Shown piece after piece: positions 57,738 to 64,000 of a stretch of DNA of 64,000 nt; the first letter of the stretch is position 1, and every line of letters begins with the position of its first letter. The translations under genes and the position numbers were made by a program. The stretch spans positions 1,293,694 through 1,357,693 of the forward strand of contig NZ_LMNV01000002.1 in the NCBI RefSeq assembly GCF_001423105.1, read 5' to 3'. Origin of the DNA: Frondihabitans sp. Leaf304. Its GTDB lineage: Bacteria > Actinomycetota > Actinomycetes > Actinomycetales > Microbacteriaceae. Under the pieces are notes generated by a model. The model was not told where the DNA came from, searched no databases, and saw nothing but the letters and a program-made list of their open reading frames with translations.

Positions 57738-58538
57738 ATGCGTGCGACCACCCGAAACCCGACCGACGGCACCGAAATCGCCTACGAAGTGTCAGGATCC
57801 GGCGACCCGCTACTCCTCGTGCACGGCTCGGGCCTGTCAAAGGGAACCTGGCGCGGCCTCGGCTACCTCCGCGACCTCGAACGTGATTTCACGGTCATCG
57901 CCGTCGACCTCCGCGGCCACGGGCGCAGTGGCAAGCCGCACGACGCGGCGTCGTACCAGCCGGAGGCATTTATCGCCGACGTGTTCGCGGTACTCGACGC
58001 CACCGGCCTCGGCCCGGTGCACTTCGTCGGCTATTCGATCGGTGCCCGCATCGGCCTCCGGATCGCCGCCGCGAATCCTGAGCGCCTCCGTACCCTCACG
58101 ACGATCGGCGGATCGTTCGAGGCGATGACCGACAAAATCGCGCTGACCTTCTTTCCGACCTGGCGCGAGGCGCTCGACACCGGGGGCATGGACGCCTTCG
58201 TCGACGCGTGGGGCGCCCACCGAGGCCAGGCGATCGACGCTTCGACAGCTCTCGCCTTTCGGCAGAACGACCCCGTGGCGTTGCGCGCGTACTTCGACGG
58301 CATCGAGGCCGCCGAGCCACTCGGTCTCGACGGGGCCGCGGCGATCACCGTGCCGACCCTGCTGCTGGCCGGCACCGACGACCCCGACCGCTTCCGGCAG
58401 TCGCGCGAGGCCGCCAAGCGCATGGCGACCGCCAGCTTCTTCGAGCTGATCGGCCAGGATCACAGTTCGTCGCTGCTGCCCGTCGACGAGGTGTGCGACC
58501 TGATCCGCACCTACGTCGAGCTGCAGGGCGCCGCGTAG
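57738..58538 (+). CDS. Alpha/beta hydrolase
   Basis: The 266-residue enzyme has LLLVHGSGLSKGTWR, VDLRGHGRSGKP, the nucleophile Ser in HFVGYSIGARIGL, Asp in AGTDDPDRF and His in IGQDHSSSL. The substrate is unknown. It is divergent from nnrE with 57 bases between the starts. CAGAAT at 57726-57731 lies 6 bases before the ATG. Confidence 0.9.
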   Translation: MRATTRNPTDGTEIAYEVSGSGDPLLLVHGSGLSKGTWRGLGYLRDLERDFTVIAVDLRGHGRSGKPHDAASYQPEAFIADVFAVLDATGLGPVHFVGYSIGARIGLRIAAANPERLRTLTTIGGSFEAMTDKIALTFFPTWREALDTGGMDAFVDAWGAHRGQAIDASTALAFRQNDPVALRAYFDGIEAAEPLGLDGAAAITVPTLLLAGTDDPDRFRQSREAAKRMATASFFELIGQDHSSSLLPVDEVCDLIRTYVELQGAA

Positions 58539-58573
58539 CCCGTCCGTGCGTGCGTGCTGCGTGCTGCGTGCGT

Positions 58574-58658
58574 GCAAATTTGAAGGAGAAACCGCCCAGC
58601 GACCCCCGCCGATCGGCATGACTGCGTTCAGCCGAGGGTGTTTCTCCTTCAAATTCGG
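58574..58658. repeat. 84/85-bp palindromic intergenic element, copy D
   Basis: Left end GCAAATTTGAAGGAGAAA and right end TTTCTCCTTCAAATTCGG. The interior GCCGATCGGCATGAC is the reverse complement of the core of copy A. It is the closest match to the half copy in the rib operon. Confidence 0.87.
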
Positions 58659-58690
58659 CGGAGGGGCGCATCTGAGGCAGTCTTGACGGC

Positions 58691-59998
58691 GTGACTACCG
58701 CGCCCAACACCCACGCCCTCGATGCCCACGTCGCCGACTTCGCCTCGTTCATCCAGGCCTCGCCGTCGTCGTACCACGCGGCCGCCGAGGCCGCCCGGCG
58801 CCTGACCGAGGCCGGCTTCGCCAGGCTCGACGAGCGTGATGCCTGGCCTGCAAGCCCCGGCCGCCGCTTCGTCGTGCGCGACGGCGCCGTCATCGCGTGG
58901 ATCCAGCCGGCCGGCGCGACGCCGACCACCCCGTTCCGCATCGTCGGCGCGCACACCGACTCCCCCTCGTTCAAGCTCAAGCCGAACCCCGACACGGGCA
59001 GCCACGGCTGGTTGCAGGCGGGCGTCGAGGTCTACGGCGGGCCTCTGTACAACTCCTGGCTCGACCGCGATCTCGAGTTCGCGGGTCGTCTCGTCACCCG
59101 TGACGGCTCGGTACACCTCGTGCGTTCCGGTCCGGTGCTCAGGATCCCCCAACTCGCGATCCACCTTGACCGCGGAGTGAACGACGCACTGACCCTCGAC
59201 CCCCAGCGGCACCTGCACCCGATCGTCGGCGTGGCCGGTGGCACGGGACGAGGATCCGACATCCTCGCCGAACTCGCAGCTCTCGCCGGCATCTCGGCCT
59301 CCGACGTTCGCGGGCACGACGTGCTCGTCGCCGACACCGCGGCTCCCGCCCGCCTCGGATTCGGCGGCGAGCTCCTCGCCGCGGGCCGCATGGACAATCT
59401 GACCAGCGTCCACGCCGGGCTCACCGCGCTGCTGCGCGACGCCGACGCCCTCGCCGACTCCGATTCGATCGCCCTCTTCGCGGCGTTCGACCACGAGGAG
59501 GTCGGCTCGGAGAGCACCTCGGGTGCCAGCGGGCCGTTCCTCGCGAACGTGGTGACTCGGGTATCGGCGGGACTCGGCGCCGATGAGGCCGACCGGATTC
59601 GCGCTCTCGCCGGATCCTGGTGTCTCTCGTCGGACGCCGGCCATGCCGTGCACCCGAACTATCCGGAGCGCCACGACGCCGGCAACCGACCCGTTGCGAA
59701 CGGCGGCCCGCTGCTCAAGATCAACGCCAAGCAGCGGTATGCGACCGACGGCCCGGGCAGCGCCGAGTTCGCCGCCGCGTGCGAGCGCGCCGGGGTGCCG
59801 TTCCAGCCGTTCGTGTCGAACAACGCCGTTCCGTGCGGCTCGACGATCGGACCGCTGACCGCGACGCGCCTCGGCATCCGCACCATCGACGTCGGTGTGC
59901 CCCTGCTGTCGATGCACTCCGCCCGCGAACTCGCGGGGGTCGAGGATCTCGTGTCGCTGGCTGCTGCGGCCGGCGCGTTCTTCCGCGGCCGCGACTGA
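58691..59998 (+). CDS. M18-family aminopeptidase
   Basis: The 435-residue zinc peptidase removes N-terminal acidic or neutral residues. Metal residues are in IVGAHTDSPSFKLKP (His, and Asp at the next site), GRMDNLTSVHAGL (Asp), FDHEEVGSESTSGA (Glu pair) and the last LLSMHSARE (His). GTG 58691 has CAGTCT 7 bases upstream (leaderless). Confidence 0.93.
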   Translation: MTTAPNTHALDAHVADFASFIQASPSSYHAAAEAARRLTEAGFARLDERDAWPASPGRRFVVRDGAVIAWIQPAGATPTTPFRIVGAHTDSPSFKLKPNPDTGSHGWLQAGVEVYGGPLYNSWLDRDLEFAGRLVTRDGSVHLVRSGPVLRIPQLAIHLDRGVNDALTLDPQRHLHPIVGVAGGTGRGSDILAELAALAGISASDVRGHDVLVADTAAPARLGFGGELLAAGRMDNLTSVHAGLTALLRDADALADSDSIALFAAFDHEEVGSESTSGASGPFLANVVTRVSAGLGADEADRIRALAGSWCLSSDAGHAVHPNYPERHDAGNRPVANGGPLLKINAKQRYATDGPGSAEFAAACERAGVPFQPFVSNNAVPCGSTIGPLTATRLGIRTIDVGVPLLSMHSARELAGVEDLVSLAAAAGAFFRGRD

Positions 59999-60091
59999 CT
60001 AAGCGAGGCCTTCTAGCCGTCCGCAACCGCGCGCGTCAACCCCGCCCGTACCCTCTTGATGTAGACCGAACCGTCTGCCATATTCATTGGC

Positions 60092-60154
60092 ATGGAGCTC
60101 TACAGGAGCCAGCGGGGGTCCGATCGGAGTGCGCGACCGGCGGTGCTGGCATGA
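60092..60154 (+). CDS. Leaderless 20-residue upstream ORF
   Basis: CATATT lies 7 bases before the ATG. The peptide MELYRSQRGSDRSARPAVLA ends in TGA that overlaps the next ATG as ATGA. It may only serve to bring ribosomes to the downstream start, which has no Shine-Dalgarno of its own. Confidence 0.5.
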   Translation: MELYRSQRGSDRSARPAVLA

Positions 60155-60351
60155 CCAGTAGCTACTCGAGCGACCCTCGCGTGCCACCCCTGCACGTCGA
60201 GCATCTCGGCAAGCGCCGCAGGCCTTCTCCGCAGGCTGCAGAAGAGGTCCCGCCCGTGAGGCCGTCGGCGGATCAGGGCCCGTCGTACGAGGACTTCCTT
60301 GAACTCGAGTCCGAGCCCGGCACCGACGAGCTCCCCACCCAGGCCTGCTAG
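60151..60351 (+). CDS. Small hypothetical protein (66 residues)
   Basis: The protein is acidic and Pro/Ser-rich, with no membrane segment: PRVPPLHVEHLGKRRRPSP, then SYEDFLELESEPGTDELP. It looks disordered and is not in a family I know. It depends on the ATGA overlap for its start. The reading could be fortuitous, but codon use agrees with the neighbours. Confidence 0.5.
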   Translation: MTSSYSSDPRVPPLHVEHLGKRRRPSPQAAEEVPPVRPSADQGPSYEDFLELESEPGTDELPTQAC

Positions 60352-60431
60352 CTTGCGCTTCCTCTCCCTTGCCGCCGCGCCCGCGGGCCCCCGCGTTGCG
60401 CCGTGCCGCGCCGCGCCGCAAAGCCGCTGAC

Positions 60432-60492
60432 GCACCCCCGTCTGGCCCATTCCGGACTGGCAGCCGGGGGTTCTTTGGCCGCCCGGGGGTGC
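60432..60492. repeat. 61-bp palindromic element, GCACCCCCG family, copy 2
   Basis: Perfect ends GCACCCCCG / CGGGGGTGC. It shares a 24-base identical centre with 30016-30076. It lies in the gap before the ABC operon. Confidence 0.82.
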
Positions 60493-60575
60493 CTCACGCT
60501 TCGGGCGCACAGTGCCACAGGCCGTGGTACCGCAGGACGATGTGGCCGCGACCGATCGCCAATAGCGTCAGAGCC

Positions 60576-60593
60576 ATGGAGCAAACAGCATGA
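60576..60593 (+). CDS. Leaderless five-codon mini-ORF before the ABC operon
   Basis: TAGCGT (60563-60568) lies 7 bases before the ATG. The peptide is MEQTA and its TGA overlaps the ABC start as ATGA. The GGAG inside its first codons can also act as Shine-Dalgarno for the ABC gene, 8 bases on. Confidence 0.45.
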   Translation: MEQTA

Positions 60594-61537
60594 TCCACGC
60601 ACAGAATCTCACCAAGCGCTACGGCGACCGGGTCGCACTCGACCACGTGTCGTTCGACGTGAAGCCCGGTATGGTCACCGGGTTCCTCGGGCCGAACGGC
60701 GCCGGCAAGTCGACCACGATGCGCCTCATCGTCGGCCTCGACCGCGCCTCCGAAGGAGACGTGACCGTCAACGGCAAGCACTACTCGGAGCACCGCGCCC
60801 CTCTTCGCGAGGTCGGCGTCCTGCTCGACGCGAAGGCCGTCCACCGTGGGCGCAGCGCCTTCGACCACCTTCTCGCGATGGGTGCCACCCACGGCATCGG
60901 CAAGAAGCGCGTCGACGAGGTCATCGCGCTGACCGGCCTCGAGTCGGTCGCCAAGAAGCGTGTCGGCGGGTTCTCGCTCGGCATGGGGCAGCGCCTCGGC
61001 ATCGCGGCAGCGCTGCTCGGCGATCCGGCGACGTTGATCCTCGACGAACCGGTCAACGGTCTCGACCCCGAGGGCGTCGTCTGGGTGCGTAACCTCGCCA
61101 AGCACCTCGCTCGCGAGGGTCGCACGGTGTTCCTGTCGTCGCACCTCATGAGCGAGATGGCTCAGACCGCCGACCACATCATCGTGCTCGGTCGCGGCCG
61201 CGTCATCGCCGACGAGTCGGTCGACAAGGTGCTCGCCCGTGCCAAGGGCGACGGCGTCCGCGTCCGCACGCCCCAGGTCGCCGAACTCACTCCCCTCCTC
61301 AACACGGCCGGGGTCACCGTGACCGGAACCGCCGCCGACCTCCTCGAGGTGCACGGCCTCCCGTCGTCGCGCATCGGCGAGATCGCCGCCTCGCAGGGCC
61401 TCGTGCTGCACGAACTCACGCCGCTCGCCGGCTCCCTCGAAGACGCCTATATGGCGCTCACCGCCGACGAGGTGGAGTACCGCGACACCGCGGCCGCCCC
61501 CTCGACCGCCACCAAGAACTCGGAGGTCGTGCGATGA
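60590..61537 (+). CDS. ABC transporter ATP-binding protein
   Basis: The 315-residue ATPase has Walker A GPNGAGKST (residues 34-42), signature FSLGMGQRLGIAAALLG, Walker B TLILDEPVNGLDPEG and H-loop SSHLMSEM. The last about 95 residues form the regulatory tail of DrrA/ABC-2-type exporters. It works with the permease that starts in its stop codon. Substrate is unknown; bacteriocin, lipid or drug export is typical. Confidence 0.93.
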   Translation: MIHAQNLTKRYGDRVALDHVSFDVKPGMVTGFLGPNGAGKSTTMRLIVGLDRASEGDVTVNGKHYSEHRAPLREVGVLLDAKAVHRGRSAFDHLLAMGATHGIGKKRVDEVIALTGLESVAKKRVGGFSLGMGQRLGIAAALLGDPATLILDEPVNGLDPEGVVWVRNLAKHLAREGRTVFLSSHLMSEMAQTADHIIVLGRGRVIADESVDKVLARAKGDGVRVRTPQVAELTPLLNTAGVTVTGTAADLLEVHGLPSSRIGEIAASQGLVLHELTPLAGSLEDAYMALTADEVEYRDTAAAPSTATKNSEVVR

Positions 61538-62424
61538 GCACCGCTACCGCTCCTGCACCCAGCCGCTCGTCGACGCACTCGACGCTGTCTCGATTGACGT
61601 TCGGCGGGATCCTCCGCTCCGAGTGGATCAAGCTCCGCTCGCTGCGCTCCACCTTCTGGTGCTACCTGCTGATCCTGGTGCTGAACATCGGCTTCGCCGC
61701 GCTGGTGGCGTCGGTCGGTGTGGGAAGCGGCGGCGGGCCGGGTGACGGCTCGACGACGTCGACGGCGGCAGGATCCGGCATGGCCAACGCCACGGTTGCG
61801 GTCACTCTCGGAATCAACTTCACTGTGCTCATCGCTGCCGTGCTCGGCGCGCTCATGATCACCGGCGAATACGGCACCGGCATGATCAAGTCGACTTTCG
61901 CCGCCGACCCGCGTCGCCTCGGTGCGCTCTTCGGCAAGGCGATCGTGTTCGGCGTCGTGACCTTCGTCGTCGGCCTCGTGTCGCTCGTCATCGCGACACT
62001 CGTCGCCACTCCCCTGCTCGACTCGGAGAGCAACATCTCGATCGATTGGTCTGACGGCAGCTTCTGGCTCGCCCTCGTCGGCGGGGCCGGGTTCTTGGCT
62101 CTCGCAGGGCTGATCTCGCTGTTCCTCGGCGCGATCATCCGGGCGAGCGCCGGCGGTATCGCGGCGGGCATCGGACTCCTGTTCGTCATGCCGATCGTGC
62201 TCCAGATCTTCACCGGCCTGACGAATGCGAAGTGGGCGGCGAACATCGCGTCGTTCCTCCCGTCCAATGCGGGCGGACTCATGTTCGGCTACAGCGCCGG
62301 CGAGGCGAAGGTCGTCGACGGGATCGTCACCCTCGATCAGTTCTTCGGGTTCCTGGTGATGGTCGGCTGGGTGATTCTCACGGGCATCCTCGCTGTCGTG
62401 CTGGTGAAGCGCCGCGACGCCTAA
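61534..62424 (+). CDS. ABC-2 type transporter permease
   Basis: The 296-residue protein has about six membrane segments: FWCYLLILVLNIGFAALVAS, TLGINFTVLIAAVLGALMIT, IVFGVVTFVVGLVSLVIATL, a pair at about 185-235, and FFGFLVMVGWVILTGILAVV. It is the ABC-2 membrane half. A Gly/Ser/Thr-rich loop lies near residue 70. The ATGA overlap shows coupling with the ATPase. Confidence 0.9.
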   Translation: MSTATAPAPSRSSTHSTLSRLTFGGILRSEWIKLRSLRSTFWCYLLILVLNIGFAALVASVGVGSGGGPGDGSTTSTAAGSGMANATVAVTLGINFTVLIAAVLGALMITGEYGTGMIKSTFAADPRRLGALFGKAIVFGVVTFVVGLVSLVIATLVATPLLDSESNISIDWSDGSFWLALVGGAGFLALAGLISLFLGAIIRASAGGIAAGIGLLFVMPIVLQIFTGLTNAKWAANIASFLPSNAGGLMFGYSAGEAKVVDGIVTLDQFFGFLVMVGWVILTGILAVVLVKRRDA

Positions 62425-62449
62425 CCGCTGACGCCTCCGGGCTGATTAG

Positions 62450-62497
62450 CGAGATCGCACCTGTGGTCGGGGACACCCGACGACAGGTGCGATCTCG
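62450..62497. repeat. Near-perfect 48-base hairpin, CGAGATCGCA family, copy 2
   Basis: Perfect 15-bp arms CGAGATCGCACCTGT / ACAGGTGCGATCTCG enclose a further GTCGGG / CCCGAC stem with loop GACA. There is no U-tract. It may end the ABC transcript. The arms match copy 1 at 4750-4801. Confidence 0.82.
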
Positions 62498-62547
62498 GCG
62501 TTAAGGCACGCGGCGAGCGCGACAGGTGTCGGTCGTAGGCTGGACGC

Positions 62548-63036
62548 ATGAGCCTCTACGACATCCCCGTCGACACCGCGTCCGGCGACACCACGACGCT
62601 CGGCACCTACGACGACAAACTGCTGCTGGTCGTCAACGTCGCCAGCCGCTGCGGGCTGACCCCTCAGTACGGAGACCTCCAGCAGCTCCAGGAGAAGTAC
62701 CGCGAGCGCGGCCTGCAGGTGGTGGGGTTTCCGAGCAACCAGTTCAATGGCCAGGAGCCCGGCACGAACGCTGAGATCCAGGAGTTCTGTGTCGCGACCT
62801 ACGGTGTCGATTTTCCGGTCTTCGCGAAGGTCGACGTCAACGGCGCCGATCAGCACCCGGTCTACGGCGAGCTGACGCAGGTCGCCGACGCGACGGGCGA
62901 GGCCGGCGACGTGGCCTGGAACTTCGAGAAGTACCTCGTCGCCCCCGGCGGCCGGGTCATCGCCCGCGTTCGCCCGCAAGAGAGCCCGGCGGCCGACGAG
63001 TTCGTGGCTCTGGTCGAGGCGAACCTCCCCGCCTGA
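62548..63036 (+). CDS. Glutathione peroxidase family protein
   Basis: This 162-residue thiol peroxidase has the peroxidatic Cys in VNVASRCGLTPQYGDL, the FPSNQFNGQEPGTNAEI block with Gln, and WNFEKYLVAPGG with Trp and Asn of the catalytic tetrad. The bacterial enzymes of this kind usually take electrons from thioredoxin. TAGGCT at 62536-62541 lies 6 bases before the ATG. Confidence 0.95.
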   Translation: MSLYDIPVDTASGDTTTLGTYDDKLLLVVNVASRCGLTPQYGDLQQLQEKYRERGLQVVGFPSNQFNGQEPGTNAEIQEFCVATYGVDFPVFAKVDVNGADQHPVYGELTQVADATGEAGDVAWNFEKYLVAPGGRVIARVRPQESPAADEFVALVEANLPA

Positions 63037-63075
63037 CGCCAGCGAAGCGAAGCCGCGACGAGGGCGCAGGATCCG

Positions 63076-63981
63076 CTACACCGACCCCGACCCGGCCGAT
63101 GCAGAGGGCTGCGCCTCGAGCGCCGACACCGCTGCCACCGCCGACACCCGCAGGAAGTCGAGCTTGTCGGCCGCGGACGACCCCACCGCGGCCGTGTAAG
63201 CCACGATCCGGAGGTCTGACCCGGCGGCGCTGAACACGTCGCAGTCGAGCTCGATGTCGCCGACGAGCGGGTGCAGGATCGTCTTGCGCTCCGACTGGTG
63301 CTCGGAGACGGCACCGGTCGCCCACATGGCGGCGAAGCGGGGGCTCGAAGCGAGCAGGTCGTCGACCAGTCGTCGCACCGACTGGTCGTTCGGGTACCGA
63401 CCGTGCACCCCGCGCAGGTCGGCCACCAGTGAGCGTTGCAGATGCTCGGGGTCGCCGCTCGCCGACCGCACGGGATGCCCCTCCGGCCCGGCCAGGAGAG
63501 TGCCGCCGAACGACGCGCGCAGCAGGTTGCGCTCACCCGCCGCCAGGGTGGAGGGGTTGCCGAGCAGGGCCGCCCAGAGCGGACTCCAGGTGAGCAGCTC
63601 CCACGACGCGGTGAAGACCGCCACGGGGGTGGCTCCGAGGCGGGCGACGAGGCGCTGCACCCCGGGCGGGATGTGCCGCGGCAATTCGCCCCGCGACGGC
63701 GGCAGCAGACCGGCGACGACGAAGAGGTGATCGCGCTCCTCGCTGGTCAGCTGAAGGACACGGGCGATCGATGCGACGACCTGATCGGACGGATTGCGAG
63801 ACCGCCCCTGCTCCAGCCGCACGACGTAGTCGACGCTCAGCCCGGCGAGGGCGGCGAGCTCTTCGCGACGCAGACCGGCGGCCCGGCGGTTGGGGCCCGC
63901 TGGCAGCCCGACGTCGGCCGGTGAGAGTCGATCGCGCCACGACTTGAGCAGGCCGGCGAGATCGCCGTGAGGATCCGACAT
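63076..63981 (-). CDS. XRE-family regulator with MmyB-like ligand domain
   Basis: The about 301-residue protein has an N-terminal HTH (GLRREELAALAGLSVDYVVRLEQGRSRNP split at two helices) and a PAS-like MmyB domain of about 170 residues (PVAVFTASWELLTWSPLWAA and HPLVGDIELDCDVF). These regulators usually sit beside an oxidoreductase they control; none is seen inside the window. ATG 63981 is preferred over ATG 63990; GGAG and GACAAT are both close to the two starts. Confidence 0.88.
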   Translation of the reverse strand: MSDPHGDLAGLLKSWRDRLSPADVGLPAGPNRRAAGLRREELAALAGLSVDYVVRLEQGRSRNPSDQVVASIARVLQLTSEERDHLFVVAGLLPPSRGELPRHIPPGVQRLVARLGATPVAVFTASWELLTWSPLWAALLGNPSTLAAGERNLLRASFGGTLLAGPEGHPVRSASGDPEHLQRSLVADLRGVHGRYPNDQSVRRLVDDLLASSPRFAAMWATGAVSEHQSERKTILHPLVGDIELDCDVFSAAGSDLRIVAYTAAVGSSAADKLDFLRVSAVAAVSALEAQPSASAGSGSV

Positions 63982-64000
63982 GGTCACCATTGTCTCCCCG

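Overview
The window is chromosomal DNA of a high-GC Gram-positive bacterium (Actinobacteria). It looks like the family Microbacteriaceae: G/C-ending codons throughout, many genes whose TANNNT-type -10 hexamer sits 6-7 bases before the start codon (leaderless mRNAs), the tiny ribosomal protein bS22 next to an excisionase-type regulator, an archaeal-type AspS and a LAXTG-type surface protein. The genus is not determined. I see no prophage, insertion sequence, plasmid function, CRISPR array, rRNA or tRNA. The window holds ordinary core and accessory chromosome genes.

Layout. 1-3043 (minus): cytochrome c maturation operon (histidine phosphatase, TlpA/ResA lipoprotein, CcdA, ResB cut by the window edge), divergent from aspS (3152-4480). 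4882-6911 (minus): Dabb protein, glutaredoxin-like protein, bS22, excisionase-type HTH protein, ArsR regulator. 6987-11129: KtrB/KtrA potassium uptake, proC, cation diffusion facilitator. 11218-13655: tadA divergent from upp, a Cys-Cys leader peptide, a PhoB-type winged-helix regulator. 14111-17604: MarR-photolyase-serine hydrolase operon. 17725-19745: GNAT, TetR, dienelactone hydrolase. 19942-21981 (minus): FMN-riboswitch-controlled ribE-ribB-ribH. 22119-25244: pentapeptide protein divergent from an aminodeoxychorismate-lyase-like enzyme, then L-serine dehydratase. 25278-28050: MarR divergent from an MMPL pump that seems to start at ATC. 28183-34876: small basic protein, LAXTG surface protein, acylphosphatase, amidohydrolase, Tag glycosylase, APC transporter. 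35018-39565 (minus): hydrolase, SDR, sedolisin-zwf pair. 39682-49841: DUF805, Ohr, TetR-controlled DUF1304/oxidoreductase, a second TetR divergent from a GNAT, and several small membrane proteins. 49939-63981: membrane protein, CitE-like lyase, hydrolases, PadR, MFS transporter, NAD(P)HX epimerase, M18 aminopeptidase, ABC exporter, glutathione peroxidase, MmyB-type regulator.

The most unusual content is between the genes. At least six families of 50-85 bp imperfect palindromes sit in intergenic gaps, several in convergent gaps. One family of about 84 bp (ends GCAAATTTGAAGGAGAA / reverse complement) has four full copies, and a half copy supplies the ribosome-binding site of ribH. A 10-mer CGAAGGATCC occurs 13 times by my hand count, where about 0.1-0.2 would be expected, and a sister form CGCAGGATCC about 9 times. 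Other points of interest are two divergent leaderless genes whose -10 hexamers overlap inside one 10-bp palindrome, two very short leaderless upstream ORFs joined by ATGA to the next gene, and the ATC start of the MMPL gene.

All calls were made by reading the sequence and conceptual translations. No database search was run. Family names rest on recognised motifs, and counts of repeats are by eye.
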